32,133 nt of DNA from Hyphomonadaceae bacterium (GCA_022841905.1 JALHQO010000019.1:1-32133), one strand, 5' to 3'. Positions 1-8,133 are shown, counted from the first letter of the stretch. Numbers and translations: made by a program. The notes: generated by a model from the letters alone, not told the origin.

Positions 1-49
1 CGGCCTGTCACGCCGGAGGTCGCGGGTTCGAGCCCCGTCACTCGCGCCA
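1..49 (+). tRNA. tRNA-Asp (GTC), 3' portion only
   Basis: The window begins inside the anticodon arm. Positions 1-4 (CGGC) pair with 12-15 (GCCG) around a seven-base loop whose anticodon is GTC at 7-9, so the tRNA reads Asp codons. The T arm is 22-26 paired with 34-38 around TTCGAGC. Bases 39-45 are the 3' acceptor strand, 46 is the discriminator G, and CCA at 47-49 is encoded. The acceptor 5' strand and D arm lie outside the window, so the gene is cut by the window edge, not broken. Confidence 0.93.
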
Positions 50-124
50 TTGCGCGGAAATCCCACGACAAACCCTGATTGCCATAGCCGCCGGGCACCA
101 CTAGCGTCCGCGCCGATTTCGCGG

Positions 125-153
125 CTGCGGCGCCACTTGCCCTGGCGCCGCAG
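125..153 (+). promoter_or_regulatory. Perfect 11-bp hairpin in the nuoA leader
   Basis: Bases 125-135 and 143-153 are exact reverse complements separated by a seven-base loop (cttgccc). The hairpin ends 24 bases before the nuoA ATG. No T-run follows, so it is not a standard intrinsic terminator for the tRNA. It could be an mRNA-stabilising or attenuating leader structure, or a processing site between the tRNA and nuo transcripts. I see no confident -35/-10 pair in 50-177. The structure is directly visible; the role is inference. Confidence 0.55.
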
Positions 154-177
154 TGCGATGCGCTTTAGGTGGACCGC

Positions 178-555
178 ATGGGCCTGGACCTGCTCGACTA
201 CGCTCCGATTATCATCTTCTTCGCCATCGCGATTGTGATGGGCGCGGGCTTTCTGATTGCTGCCTGGGTGGTGGCGCCGAAGAACCCGGATAAGGAAAAA
301 GTCTCCGCTTACGAGTGCGGATTCAACGCCTTCGACGATGCGCGCATGAAGTTTGACGTGCGCTTCTACCTCGTCTCGATCCTCTTCATTATTTTCGACC
401 TTGAAGTCGCGTTCCTGTTTCCCTGGGCGGTGACGCTCGGAGACATGCCGCCTGAAGTTGGGCAGTTCGCATTCTTCTCGATGATGGCTTTCCTCGGCGT
501 GCTGACGGTCGGCTTCATCTACGAGTGGAAAAAGGGCGCGCTGGAGTGGGAATGA
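178..555 (+). CDS. nuoA: NADH-quinone oxidoreductase subunit A
   Basis: NuoA is a small membrane-arm subunit of complex I next to the quinone site, in the inner membrane. The 125-residue protein has three membrane segments (about residues 7-30, 60-83 and 90-110) and the conserved loop [20 protein letters not shown] between the first two, the most diagnostic part of the family. ATG 178 is preferred over the in-frame GTG at 169 because AGGTGG at 167-172 sits five bases upstream of it and would overlap the GTG. The stop overlaps nuoB by four bases (ATGA), so the two are translationally coupled. Length is normal for the family. Confidence 0.97.
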   Translation: MGLDLLDYAPIIIFFAIAIVMGAGFLIAAWVVAPKNPDKEKVSAYECGFNAFDDARMKFDVRFYLVSILFIIFDLEVAFLFPWAVTLGDMPPEVGQFAFFSMMAFLGVLTVGFIYEWKKGALEWE

Positions 556-1124
556 GCGACAACACCAAAATCCTCACGCCCTATGGCGAAGGCGGGCGAG
601 CGCTCGCGGCGGGTTATCCGGCCAAGGAAGATGACCCGTTCTATACGGGCCTCTCCGATCAGCTTGCCGACAAGGGCTTCATCACGGCCGCCGCCGACGA
701 TCTCATCACATGGGCCCGCACCGGCTCGCTGATGTGGATGACGTTCGGGCTTGCGTGCTGCGCGGTCGAGATGATGCAGGCCTCGATGCCGCGTTACGAT
801 CTCGAGCGCTTCGGTTTCGCGCCGCGCGCTTCACCGCGCCAGAGCGACGTGATGATCGTCGCCGGCACGCTGACCAACAAAATGGCCCCCGCGCTTCGCA
901 AGGTTTATGACCAGATGCCGGAGCCCCGCTACGTCATTTCGATGGGCTCGTGCGCGAATGGCGGCGGCTATTATCACTATAGCTATAGCGTCGTGCGCGG
1001 CTGCGACCGAGTTGTGCCGGTCGACATTTACGTGCCCGGTTGCCCGCCAACGGCGGAAGCGCTGGTTTACGGCGTGCTGCAACTGCAACGCAAAATTCGC
1101 CGCTCGGGGAATATCGTCCGATGA
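552..1124 (+). CDS. nuoB: NADH-quinone oxidoreductase subunit B
   Basis: NuoB carries iron-sulfur cluster N2, the last electron carrier before quinone, at the junction of the peripheral and membrane arms. The 190-residue protein shows the N2 ligands: adjacent Cys69-Cys70 in [10 protein letters not shown], Cys134 in [10 protein letters not shown] and Cys164 in [10 protein letters not shown]. The ATG at 552 overlaps the nuoA stop. An upstream in-frame ATG at 525 lies inside nuoA and adds nine residues that look like an overlap artefact. The N-terminal ~40 residues are poorly conserved in the family, as expected. The stop overlaps nuoC by four bases. Confidence 0.98.
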   Translation: MSDNTKILTPYGEGGRALAAGYPAKEDDPFYTGLSDQLADKGFITAAADDLITWARTGSLMWMTFGLACCAVEMMQASMPRYDLERFGFAPRASPRQSDVMIVAGTLTNKMAPALRKVYDQMPEPRYVISMGSCANGGGYYHYSYSVVRGCDRVVPVDIYVPGCPPTAEALVYGVLQLQRKIRRSGNIVR

Positions 1125-1726
1125 CTCAAGCGCTGGACGATCTAGGCGCGCACATCAAGGCGTCGATGACGAGCGCGGTGTCGGCGCACGCGGTTCACGC
1201 TGGCGAACTCACGCTCGATGTGCGGGCGGACGACGTTTACACCGTCACCAAGTTTCTGCGCGACGATCCGCGCTGCAAGTTTACGACTTTGATCGACATT
1301 TGCGGCGCCGACTATCCCGAACGCCCCAAGCGCTTTGACGTTGTTTATCACCTGCTCTCCATGCAGTTGAACCACCGCATCCGCTTCCGCGTGCAGACGG
1401 ACGAGCAGGCGCCTGTGCCGAGCATCGCCAACATCTTCCCATGTGCCGATTGGTTCGAACGCGAGGCGTTCGACATGTATGGCATCCTCTTCTCCAACCA
1501 CCCGGATTTGCGCCGTATCCTCACCGATTACGGGTTCGAGGGGCATCCGCTGCGTAAGGATTTCCCGATGAGCGGCCATGTCGAGGTGCGCTACGACAGC
1601 GAACAGCAGCGGGTAATCTACGAGCCGGTGAAGCTGACCCAAGCATTCCGCAATTTCGATTTCCTCTCACCTTGGGAAGGCATGACGCTTCCGGGCGATG
1701 AGAAAGCGGGCGAGCCGAAGCCATGA
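1121..1726 (+). CDS. nuoC: NADH-quinone oxidoreductase subunit C (30 kDa type)
   Basis: NuoC is the 30 kDa structural subunit of the connecting module and packs against NuoD. It binds no cofactor. This 201-residue protein carries the family signature around [10 protein letters not shown], followed by [21 protein letters not shown]. NuoC and NuoD are separate genes here, not fused as in E. coli. The ATG at 1121 overlaps the nuoB stop by four bases; an open frame continuing back to 1040 lies inside nuoB. The C-terminus runs to [10 protein letters not shown] and a short charged tail, which is normal. The stop overlaps the next gene by four bases. Confidence 0.97.
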   Translation: MTQALDDLGAHIKASMTSAVSAHAVHAGELTLDVRADDVYTVTKFLRDDPRCKFTTLIDICGADYPERPKRFDVVYHLLSMQLNHRIRFRVQTDEQAPVPSIANIFPCADWFEREAFDMYGILFSNHPDLRRILTDYGFEGHPLRKDFPMSGHVEVRYDSEQQRVIYEPVKLTQAFRNFDFLSPWEGMTLPGDEKAGEPKP

Positions 1727-2157
1727 GTGCGGCGCCGCTCTCCGGCCGTTGCCTCTGCGGCGGCGTGCGCTTTGTCGCAACGCCAGAGAAGATGACGATG
1801 GACGCGTGCCATTGCTCCATGTGCAGACGTTGGGGTGGCGGCCCGGCGATGACTGTCTTCTGCACGGACGTCCGGTTCGAGGATGAGAGCGCGGTCGGGG
1901 TTTACGTATCGTCGGAGTGGGCGGAGCGCGGCTTCTGCAAGACCTGTGGCTCCAGTCTGTTCTGGCGCACGCATGATCAGAAAATGTTCACCGTGTCTGC
2001 GCACGCATTCGACAATCCCGAGCAGTTTCCGTTCGAAGTCGAAATCTACATCGATCAGAAGCCCGCGAACTATGCCTTCTCGAACGACACCAAGAAAATG
2101 ACGGGCGCGGAAGTCGAGGCGATGTTCGCAGTCGCATCGAGTGCGGAAGACAAATGA
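1723..2157 (+). CDS. GFA family zinc-binding protein (Mss4-like fold)
   Basis: The protein has 144 residues and belongs to the glutathione-dependent formaldehyde-activating (GFA/CENP-V) family of small zinc proteins. Visible zinc-ligand motifs are Cys10-x-Cys12 ([10 protein letters not shown]), CHCSMC at 29-34 followed by RRW, and [11 protein letters not shown] around Cys72/Cys75. Family members have been linked to S-hydroxymethylglutathione formation, but most are uncharacterised, so the substrate is unknown here. The gene overlaps nuoC by four bases and ends 36 bases before nuoD, so it is carried on the nuo transcript without being a complex I subunit. Family assignment is firm; function is not. 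Confidence 0.9.
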   Translation: MSAAPLSGRCLCGGVRFVATPEKMTMDACHCSMCRRWGGGPAMTVFCTDVRFEDESAVGVYVSSEWAERGFCKTCGSSLFWRTHDQKMFTVSAHAFDNPEQFPFEVEIYIDQKPANYAFSNDTKKMTGAEVEAMFAVASSAEDK

Positions 2158-2193
2158 CGCGCTTGATCAAATCTCTGTCAGTTGGAGCCTTGC

Positions 2194-3405
2194 ATGGCTG
2201 ACGATCTTTCCGCGGCTCCGGCGCCGGCCGAAGAAAAACGCACGTTCACGATCAATTTTGGTCCGCAGCACCCGGCGGCGCACGGCGTGTTGCGCTTGGT
2301 GTTGGAGTTGGACGGCGAAGTTGTCGAGCGCGTCGATCCGCATATCGGCTTGCTGCATCGCGGCACCGAGAAGCTGATCGAGTACAAGACATACCTTCAA
2401 GCGATACCGTATTTCGACCGGCTCGATTACGTCGCGCCGATGAATCAGGAGCACGCGTTCTGCCTGGCGATCGAAAAGCTGGCCGGCATTGAAGTGCCGC
2501 GCCGCGCGTCGATCATTCGCGTACTCTACTCCGAGATCGGTCGGGTGCTGAATCACCTGCTGAACGTGACGACGCAAGCGCTGGACGTCGGGGCGTTGAC
2601 GCCGCCGCTTTGGGGCTTTGAAGAGCGCGAAAAGCTGATGGTGTTTTATGAGCGCGCCTCAGGCTCGCGGCTGCATGCCAACTATTTCCGCCCGGGCGGC
2701 GTCCACCAGGATTTGCCGCCGGCGCTGATCGAAGATATCGACGTTTGGGCCGCGCAATTCCCGCAGAAAGTGCGCGACGTTGAAGGCCTGCTCACCGGCA
2801 ACCGCATCTTCAAGCAGCGCAACGTCGATATCGGCGTGGTGACGCAGCAGGACGCTCTCGATTGGGGCTTTTCTGGCGTGATGGTGCGCGGCTCCGGCAT
2901 GGCGTGGGATTTGCGCCGATCGCAGCCCTACGAAATCTACAGTGAGCTCGATTTCAAAATCCCGATCGGTAAGAACGGCGATTGCTACGACCGTTATCTC
3001 TGCCGCGTCGAGGAGATGTACGAGTCGACCAAGATCATCCAGCAATGCATCGCGCTACTGCGGAAGACGCCGGGCCCGGTCATGCCGGAGCATTCAAAGT
3101 ACGCGCCGCCGCGCCGCGCCGAGATGAAGAACTCGATGGAAGCGCTGATCCATCACTTCAAGCTCTATACCGAAGGCTTCCACGTACCAGCGGGGGAGGC
3201 ATACGCGTATGTCGAGGCGCCCAAGGGCGAGTTCGGCGTCTATCTCGTCGCCGACGGCACCAATAAGCCGTACCGCGTGAAAATTCGCGCGCCGGGTTTC
3301 CCGCACCTCGCGGCCATGGACTACCTCTGCAAGGGCCACATGCTGGCGGACGTCTCCGCCGTATTGGGCTCGCTCGATATTGTGTTCGGCGAGATCGACC
3401 GGTGA
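2194..3405 (+). CDS. nuoD: NADH-quinone oxidoreductase subunit D (49 kDa type)
   Basis: NuoD forms the quinone-binding pocket with NuoB and descends from the large subunit of NiFe hydrogenases. The 403-residue protein contains the N-terminal [20 protein letters not shown] loop lining the quinone site, [19 protein letters not shown], and [12 protein letters not shown]. The C-terminal GEIDR ending is typical. A TTG at 2182 is in frame, but GGAG at 2184-2187 lies six bases before ATG 2194, so the ATG is chosen. There is a 36-base gap after the GFA gene, and the stop overlaps the next start by four bases. Confidence 0.97.
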   Translation: MADDLSAAPAPAEEKRTFTINFGPQHPAAHGVLRLVLELDGEVVERVDPHIGLLHRGTEKLIEYKTYLQAIPYFDRLDYVAPMNQEHAFCLAIEKLAGIEVPRRASIIRVLYSEIGRVLNHLLNVTTQALDVGALTPPLWGFEEREKLMVFYERASGSRLHANYFRPGGVHQDLPPALIEDIDVWAAQFPQKVRDVEGLLTGNRIFKQRNVDIGVVTQQDALDWGFSGVMVRGSGMAWDLRRSQPYEIYSELDFKIPIGKNGDCYDRYLCRVEEMYESTKIIQQCIALLRKTPGPVMPEHSKYAPPRRAEMKNSMEALIHHFKLYTEGFHVPAGEAYAYVEAPKGEFGVYLVADGTNKPYRVKIRAPGFPHLAAMDYLCKGHMLADVSAVLGSLDIVFGEIDR

Positions 3406-3842
3406 ATGGGGGCCAAGTCCCGCTGATGCTTTGGATCGAGGGTATTGTCGCCCTCGTGATCATGCTCGCCTTCGTGATCCATGCTTTCTTCGCGTTCAAG
3501 CCGGCGCACGTTGAGCATCATCCGGTTCGCGTACGCATTGGCGCCGCGATCCAGGGGCTGGCCATCGGATTGTTGATCGGGTTCGTTATCGTGCCGCTGC
3601 GGGCGCGGCTGATGGATGTGGGCGGCTACGACACAGGCATGTCGATGGGGATGTCGTCGCTGGCGTTTCTGCCTGCCGTGTTGATGCTGATCATCATTCG
3701 CCGTGGCGCGCTGTTGAAAGCGCCGGTGTTGTCAAAGTATCTGCGCGCCTATCGCCGCGCGACATTGCTGAAGGCGCGCGACGAAGCGAACAAGGCTCTG
3801 ACCAAGCTCGACGAGATCGAAGGCCGGAGGGCGGCGGTATGA
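3402..3842 (+). CDS. Unrecognised small membrane protein, nuo-cluster ORF 1
   Basis: I do not recognise the family. The 146-residue protein has three predicted membrane segments (about 9-31, 46-66 and 82-99). A charged Lys/Arg/Glu-rich, probably helical tail follows from about residue 103. The second half of segment one is rich in aromatic residues. The start is uncertain: GTG 3402 overlaps the nuoD stop in the manner of neighbouring junctions, while ATG 3426 would remove eight residues. The gene is coupled to nuoD and to the next membrane-protein gene. The pair may assist complex I assembly, but nothing in the sequence proves it. Confidence 0.78.
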   Translation: MNGGQVPLMLWIEGIVALVIMLAFVIHAFFAFKPAHVEHHPVRVRIGAAIQGLAIGLLIGFVIVPLRARLMDVGGYDTGMSMGMSSLAFLPAVLMLIIIRRGALLKAPVLSKYLRAYRRATLLKARDEANKALTKLDEIEGRRAAV

Positions 3843-4207
3843 ACGTGCTCGACGGCGGTTCGGTGTTGACGCAGCTGGCGCTTTGGGTCGCCGGCGCGAT
3901 CGTGCTCGTCGTAGCGGGGAGCTATTTCCTACGGCCACGCACGCGCGCGCTCTATCCCGGCGGCTCGCAGCGCTACTTGGTGGCGCTGATCGTCCAGTCG
4001 GTCGCATTCATGGCGCCGATCCCGATCATGCTCATTTTGCTGCTCGGACAGCCGATCCCGGAAGCGTTCCATATCATCATCGCGGTCAGCGTTGGCTTCG
4101 GGTTGCTGATCCTGCTGCGGTCGTTGCCGGTCACAGGGCCGCTACTGAAAGATTTGCACCGCGCGCGTCTTGATGCGGCGATGCAGCGGCTTGAGCGCAA
4201 ACCATGA
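3839..4207 (+). CDS. Unrecognised small membrane protein, nuo-cluster ORF 2
   Basis: The 122-residue protein is of unknown family. It has three hydrophobic segments (about 10-31, 46-70 and 77-96) and a basic, probably cytoplasmic tail (LHRARLDAAMQRLERKP). It starts at ATG 3839, overlapping the preceding membrane-protein gene by four bases, and its stop overlaps the NTF2-like gene by four bases. The similar size and topology of the preceding protein suggest the two may work as a pair in the inner membrane. That is inference from layout only. Confidence 0.78.
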   Translation: MNVLDGGSVLTQLALWVAGAIVLVVAGSYFLRPRTRALYPGGSQRYLVALIVQSVAFMAPIPIMLILLLGQPIPEAFHIIIAVSVGFGLLILLRSLPVTGPLLKDLHRARLDAAMQRLERKP

Positions 4208-4536
4208 GCGCGGTCGATCTCGTGCAGCGCCAACTTGAGGCGTACAACGCGCAGGACCTTGACGCGTTCTGTGACACTTATGCCCACGATTGCGTTATCG
4301 CCGATCTGAATGGCGCGGTGAGCCAAGCCGGCAAAGATGCGATCCGCGCGCGCTACGCCAAGACGTTCAGCGACTATCCGAAGAACCGCGCCTGGTCGAT
4401 CAACCGCATGGCGCTGGGTGACGTCGTGATCGATCACGAGAAAGGCGAGCGTTCGCCCGACGGTCCGTTCTTCGAGGCGCTCGTCGCATACACCATTAAA
4501 GATGGGCTGATCGCCCGCGTCGATTTCGTTAAGTGA
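4204..4536 (+). CDS. NTF2-like / SnoaL-like domain protein
   Basis: This 110-residue protein fits the nuclear transport factor 2-like fold. It begins with a helix bearing VQRQLEAYNAQDLDAFCDTY, typical of SnoaL-like and steroid-isomerase-like proteins, then DCVIADLNG, a helix with GKDAIRARY, and strands ending in DGLIARVDFV. The fold includes enzymes and ligand-binding proteins, so no reaction is assigned. It lies between a membrane-protein gene (4-base overlap) and nuoE (7-base gap), so it is probably co-transcribed with complex I genes. Confidence 0.85.
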   Translation: MSAVDLVQRQLEAYNAQDLDAFCDTYAHDCVIADLNGAVSQAGKDAIRARYAKTFSDYPKNRAWSINRMALGDVVIDHEKGERSPDGPFFEALVAYTIKDGLIARVDFVK

Positions 4537-4543
4537 GAGAGTA

Positions 4544-5197
4544 ATGAGCGTCCGCCGCCTTGCCGCCGAACAGCCTGACAGCTTCGCATTCTCGAAAGAG
4601 ACGATGGAGCAGGCGCGTTGGTGGATCGCCAAATATCCGCCTGAGCGTAAGCAATCCGCGATCATCCCGATCATGTGGTTGGTGCAAAAGCAGGAAGGCT
4701 GGGTGAGCGAGCCCGCCATCCAGGCCATGGCACAACTGCTCGAGATGCCGACCATCCGCGTGCTCGAAGTGGCGACGTTCTATACGATGTTTCATCTGGC
4801 CCCGGTCGGCAAACACCACTTCCAGCTTTGCGGCACGACGCCGTGCATGCTGCGCGGCGCGGAAGATTTGAAGGCCGTCTGCAAAAGCCGCATCGGCGAC
4901 AAGCACGCAGTCAGCTCTGATGGCATGTTCTCGTGGGAAGAGGTCGAGTGCGTCGGCGCCTGCGTGAACGCACCGGTGGTCGCGATAGATGACTACTACC
5001 ATGAAGACCTGACGCCCGATGCGCTGGAGGCGCTGATGGATAAACTGGCGCGCGGCGAGAAGATTACGCCGGGCTCGGCCATCGGCCGTCAGACTTCGGC
5101 GCCGGAAGGCGCGCAGAAAACGCTCACCGATCCGTCACTCTATGACGGCTCGCTGGCGCAGAAGATCACATTGCCGGGTTTGCCGGAAAAAGTATGA
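4544..5197 (+). CDS. nuoE: NADH-quinone oxidoreductase subunit E (24 kDa type)
   Basis: NuoE carries [2Fe-2S] cluster N1a beside the FMN-bearing NuoF in the NADH-oxidising tip of complex I. In this 217-residue protein the thioredoxin-like domain supplies Cys96 and Cys101 (LCGTTPCMLRG) and Cys136 and Cys140 (ECVGACVNAP). The helical N-terminal part holds IIPIMWLVQKQEGW. About 45 residues follow the core domain, a tail with GRQTSAPEGAQKTL that is longer than in E. coli NuoE but common in alphaproteobacteria and mitochondria. A weak GAGAG lies just before the ATG. The stop overlaps the next small gene by four bases. Confidence 0.97.
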   Translation: MSVRRLAAEQPDSFAFSKETMEQARWWIAKYPPERKQSAIIPIMWLVQKQEGWVSEPAIQAMAQLLEMPTIRVLEVATFYTMFHLAPVGKHHFQLCGTTPCMLRGAEDLKAVCKSRIGDKHAVSSDGMFSWEEVECVGACVNAPVVAIDDYYHEDLTPDALEALMDKLARGEKITPGSAIGRQTSAPEGAQKTLTDPSLYDGSLAQKITLPGLPEKV

Positions 5198-5454
5198 GCG
5201 AGACGCCGCCTCCGAACCTGCCGCCGCGCAGGAAGCTCGATGTCGAGCAACCGCTGCAAGGCGGCGGCTTGCTGCGCTCGGGCGCGCCATGGATGTACGG
5301 CTTGGCGACGGTCGCGCTTGTTGGCGTTGCTTTGTATATGGCGCTGGTGGAGGAGCGGGAGCTGTTTTCGCCTTACGTCGCCGGCCCCGGCATCGGGGCG
5401 ATTTGGTTTGCGCTGCGCACATTGATGACTTGGGGTTCGAATGCTCGCGGATAA
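5194..5454 (+). CDS. Unrecognised small membrane protein between nuoE and nuoF
   Basis: The 86-residue protein has a proline-rich polar N-terminus (about residues 1-31), one clear membrane segment ([20 protein letters not shown], 33-52) and a weaker hydrophobic stretch (about 60-79). No family is recognised. It overlaps nuoE by four bases and nuoF by fourteen, an unusually deep overlap that supports real, coupled translation. A single-helix protein locked between two NADH-module genes could be an accessory or assembly factor for complex I, but this rests only on position. Confidence 0.75.
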   Translation: MSETPPPNLPPRRKLDVEQPLQGGGLLRSGAPWMYGLATVALVGVALYMALVEERELFSPYVAGPGIGAIWFALRTLMTWGSNARG

Positions 5455-6757
5455 GGATCGCATCTTCCTCAATCTCTACGGGACGCATGGGCCGGACCTG
5501 GAGAGCGCGAAGAAGCGCGGCGCCTGGAACGGCACCGCCGACATCATCTCGGCTGGCCGCGACTGGATCATCACGCAGATGAAAGAGAGCGGCTTGCGCG
5601 GCCGCGGCGGCGCGGGCTTCCCGACCGGCTTGAAGTGGTCCTTCATGCCGAAAGAGGTGAAGGATCGGCCCCACTATCTCGTCGTCAATGCCGATGAATC
5701 CGAGCCGGGCACGTGCAAAGACCGCGACATCATGCGCCACGATCCACATCTGCTGATTGAAGGCTGCTTGGTCGCGTCCTTCGCAATGCAGGCGCACGCT
5801 TGCTACATCTATGTGCGCGGCGAATACGTCGCCGAGCGCGAAGCCATGGAGCGCGCGATTAAAGAAGCCTACGAAGCCAAGCTCGTCGGCAAGAACAACG
5901 TGCATGGCTGGGATTTCGACATCTACATGCACCATGGCGCCGGTGCCTACATTTGCGGCGAAGAGACCGCGCTGCTCGAAAGCCTTGAAGGCAAGAAGGG
6001 CCAACCGCGTCTGAAGCCGCCATTCCCGGCGAATGTCGGCCTCTATGGCTGCCCGACGACGGTGAACAATGTTGAATCGATCGCTGTCGCTCCGACGATC
6101 CTGCGCCGTGGCGCGAAGTGGTTCGCCGGCATCGGGCGGGCCAACAATACCGGCACCAAGGTGTTTTGCATTTCCGGCCACGTGAACAAGCCGTGCAATG
6201 TCGAAGAGGCGATGAGCATCCCGCTGAAGCAGCTGATCGAAGAGCATTGCGGCGGCGTGCGTGGCGGTTGGGGCAATCTGAAAGCGGTGATTCCGGGCGG
6301 CTCGTCGGTGCGCATGATCAACGCGCAAGAGTCCGAAACCATGTTGATGGACTTCGACTCGCTCTCAGCCGCGCCACATCGCTCGGGCCTCGGCACGGCG
6401 GCGGTAATCGTCATGGATCAATCGACCGACATGATCCGCGCCATCGCGCGCATTGCGTATTTCTACAAACACGAAAGCTGCGGCCAGTGCACGCCGTGCC
6501 GCGAAGGCACCGGCTGGATGTGGCGCGTACTCGAGCGCATGGCAAAGGGCGAAGCCGATCACAGCGAGATCGATTTGTTGCTCGATGTGGCGGGCCAGGT
6601 AGAAGGCCACACGATCTGCGCATTGGGCGACGCGGCCGCGTGGCCGATCCAAGGCTTGATCCGCTGCTTCCGCGGCGAGATCGAACAACGGATTGACCGC
6701 TATCGCAGCGCAAAGGGCGTGCACCAAGTGATCATGCCGGGGGTGGCGGCTGAGTGA
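5441..6757 (+). CDS. nuoF: NADH-quinone oxidoreductase subunit F (51 kDa type)
   Basis: NuoF binds NADH and FMN and holds [4Fe-4S] cluster N3, the electron entry point of complex I. The 438-residue protein shows the glycine-rich nucleotide loop [13 protein letters not shown] (about 52-64), the flavin-site segment [18 protein letters not shown], the [19 protein letters not shown] signature, and cluster ligands Cys347, Cys350, Cys353 ([11 protein letters not shown]) and Cys393 (HTICALGD). The ATG at 5441 lies inside the preceding small gene. The stop shares one base with the start of the YciI-like gene (TGATG). Length is normal for the alphaproteobacterial type. Confidence 0.98.
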   Translation: MLADKDRIFLNLYGTHGPDLESAKKRGAWNGTADIISAGRDWIITQMKESGLRGRGGAGFPTGLKWSFMPKEVKDRPHYLVVNADESEPGTCKDRDIMRHDPHLLIEGCLVASFAMQAHACYIYVRGEYVAEREAMERAIKEAYEAKLVGKNNVHGWDFDIYMHHGAGAYICGEETALLESLEGKKGQPRLKPPFPANVGLYGCPTTVNNVESIAVAPTILRRGAKWFAGIGRANNTGTKVFCISGHVNKPCNVEEAMSIPLKQLIEEHCGGVRGGWGNLKAVIPGGSSVRMINAQESETMLMDFDSLSAAPHRSGLGTAAVIVMDQSTDMIRAIARIAYFYKHESCGQCTPCREGTGWMWRVLERMAKGEADHSEIDLLLDVAGQVEGHTICALGDAAAWPIQGLIRCFRGEIEQRIDRYRSAKGVHQVIMPGVAAE

Positions 6758-7056
6758 TGAAGCATTTCCTCCTCATCTACGACTACGCGCCAGACTTCAT
6801 GGAAAAGCGCGCCGCCGTGCGCCCCGCGCACCTCGAACTCTGCCGCGCATCAGTTGACCGCGATGAACTCCAACTCGGCGGCGCGGTGCCGAGCGATGAT
6901 CCGCCTTTCGGCTTGCTCTTGTTCAAGGCGGAGAGCGCTCAAGTCGCCGAAGATTTCGCCAAGGCCGACCCCTATACGAGTGGAGGGGTTGTCAGCTCGT
7001 GGCGCGTGCGCGAGTGGATCACTGTGGTGGGCGAGGGCGCTCTGACCAAGGTGTGA
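6757..7056 (+). CDS. YciI-like protein
   Basis: The 99-residue protein matches the YciI-like family of small ferredoxin-fold proteins. It begins with KHFLLIYDYAPDF, has RPAHLELC with the conserved His, a mid-protein GGAV glycine turn, and ends with ADPYTSGGVVSSWRVREW, the typical C-terminal pattern. YciI proteins have been proposed to have a His/Asp active site, but the physiological substrate is generally unknown. ATG 6757 is chosen over GTG 6754 because it sits on the nuoF stop (TGATG). Five bases separate it from the broken hydrolase gene. Confidence 0.9.
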   Translation: MKHFLLIYDYAPDFMEKRAAVRPAHLELCRASVDRDELQLGGAVPSDDPPFGLLLFKAESAQVAEDFAKADPYTSGGVVSSWRVREWITVVGEGALTKV

Positions 7057-7060
7057 TCCG

Positions 7061-7845
7061 ATGGCGAAGGGCGTAATCGAGACCTGGGACAAGCTCGAAG
7101 ATTTTACGCCGCGCGACGTCACATTCGATGGCCTGAAGCGTCGCGTATTCGTCGGCGGGCAGGGGCCGGCGGTGATCATCATTCACGAAATTCCCGGCAT
7201 CACGCCGGAAGTGGCGCGGTTTGCGCGCTGGGTGCGGGACGCTGGGTTTACGGTCTATCTGCCGTCGCTGTTCGGCAAGCCGGGCAAGCCGAATAGCCCA
7301 GGCTACGTCAACGCCTCGATCTTCCGGGTGCTTTGCATCGCGCGCGAGTTCAAGATTCTGAACTCCGCCGACGAGCACAGCCCTGTCGTCGATTGGCTGA
7401 AGCAGTTGGCGGCGGTCGCGCACGGCGAGTGTGGCGGCAAGGGGGTTGGAGCGCTGGGTATGTGCATCACTGGCAATTTCGCGCTTTCAATGATGGTCGA
7501 GCCCGCAGTGCTTGCGCCAGTGCTGTGTGAGCCGTCCGTTCCGGTGAACGATCCAGCCGGCATCCACGCATCGCCGGAGGATATCGAGATCGTGCGTGGG
7601 CGCATGGAGCGCGAAGATCTGACTTTGCGGGGCTATCGCTTCGCCGGCGACGGTTCGAGGCGCTGAGTGCGGCGCTAGGTTCGCGGTTCGAGGGTAAGGT
7701 TTTACCCGACAGCGCCGCAAAGCCGGATACCTTCAACACCAATCCCCACAGCGTGGTCACGACGCATCTCATCGATGAAGCCGGCTCGCTCACACGCGCC
7801 AAGGTCGATGAAATCATCGCCTTCTTCAAACTGCGGCTCATTTAA
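7061..7845 (+). pseudogene. Dienelactone hydrolase family gene, broken by a frameshift
   Basis: Reading from ATG 7061 gives an alpha/beta-hydrolase of the dienelactone hydrolase family: IIIHEIPGITPE near residues 39-50 and the nucleophile motif GMCITGNFAL with Cys135. After GYRFAGD the frame ends early at TGA 7664. In another frame, from about 7651 to TAA 7843, the sequence continues as RFEALSAALG and then NPHSVVTTHLIDE, the expected C-terminal part with the catalytic-region His. The segment that normally joins them, roughly six residues containing a CPA-like stretch, is missing, which suggests an out-of-frame deletion of about 19 bases near 7650. The 201-residue product would lack its catalytic His. 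A sequencing error is possible. AAGG at 7048-7051 could serve as ribosome site. Confidence 0.85.
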
Positions 7846-7860
7846 GCCGGCGCATAGGAA

Positions 7861-7886
7861 AACGGAGCGGGGTGAACCGCTCCGTT
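7861..7886. terminator. Hairpin terminator between convergent genes
   Basis: AACGGAGCGG at 7861-7870 is an exact reverse complement of 7877-7886, with a six-base loop. This 10-bp GC-rich stem lies 15 bases after the end of the broken hydrolase gene and 25 bases beyond the stop of the minus-strand small gene. Read on the minus strand it runs into TTTTCC, so it fits best as that gene's terminator, but it may also stop the nuoA-F transcript. If so, nuoG-N needs its own promoter. Confidence 0.75.
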
Positions 7887-7911
7887 CCTAGGTCGCAATG
7901 TTTAGCCGCTC

Positions 7912-8064
7912 TTATTGCGGACGTTGATCGCGGTTCTTGTCGATCCGCTCTTGGTCTTGGTCGGGGCGCTCCATGTCTTTGCGGCCCTGATCTTGGCCTT
8001 CACGGCCTGGCTGCGCTTGACGCGGATCGCGCTCTTGGTTCGGCGGCTGGTGGTTGTTCGCCAT
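7912..8064 (-). CDS. Small disordered polar protein under an EcfG-type promoter
   Basis: The 50-residue protein is made almost only of Gln, Arg, Asp, Glu, Pro, Asn, Lys and Gly. It has no Cys, Trp, Phe, Tyr, Leu or Val and starts MANNHQPPNQERDPRQAQPG. It should be intrinsically disordered and soluble. Reality is supported by AAGGAG (minus strand, 8077-8072) seven bases before the ATG, a GGAAC-N16-CGTT promoter about 36 bases upstream, and a terminator just past the stop. The composition recalls small hydrophilic general-stress proteins. I cannot name a family, and the role is unknown. It is the only gene on the minus strand in the window and interrupts the nuo cluster. Confidence 0.82.
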   Translation of the reverse strand: MANNHQPPNQERDPRQAQPGREGQDQGRKDMERPDQDQERIDKNRDQRPQ

Positions 8065-8099
8065 GAGGAAGCTCCTTGATTGCCCGCCCTTGCATCGCC

Positions 8100-8124
8100 A
8101 ACGAGCCGCGGCGCCTGCCGTTCC
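8100..8124 (-). promoter_or_regulatory. EcfG-type (general stress response) promoter
   Basis: On the minus strand, GGAAC (8124-8120) is followed by exactly 16 bases and CGTT (8103-8100). This is the known consensus of the alphaproteobacterial general-stress sigma factor EcfG (SigT in Caulobacter), which is freed when PhyR captures NepR. The CGTT element lies about 35 bases before the ATG of the 50-residue polar protein, giving a short leader that contains its AAGGAG site. Both elements match exactly and the spacing is one of the two preferred values. Confidence 0.85.
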
Positions 8125-8133
8125 GCCAAATTC

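Noticed and set aside
50-238. Open frame between the tRNA and nuoA
   Set aside because: Overlaps nuoA, Arg/Ser-rich, starts directly at the tRNA CCA end and has no ribosome site.
5135-6328. Long minus-strand open frame of about 397 codons opposite nuoF
   Set aside because: It is the antisense shadow of nuoF, with low-complexity Arg/Ala/His composition and no family motif.
7902-8129. Alternative minus-strand frame overlapping the 50-residue polar protein
   Set aside because: The AAGGAG site, EcfG promoter spacing and stop/terminator layout fit the 7912-8064 frame; the alternative has no ribosome site.
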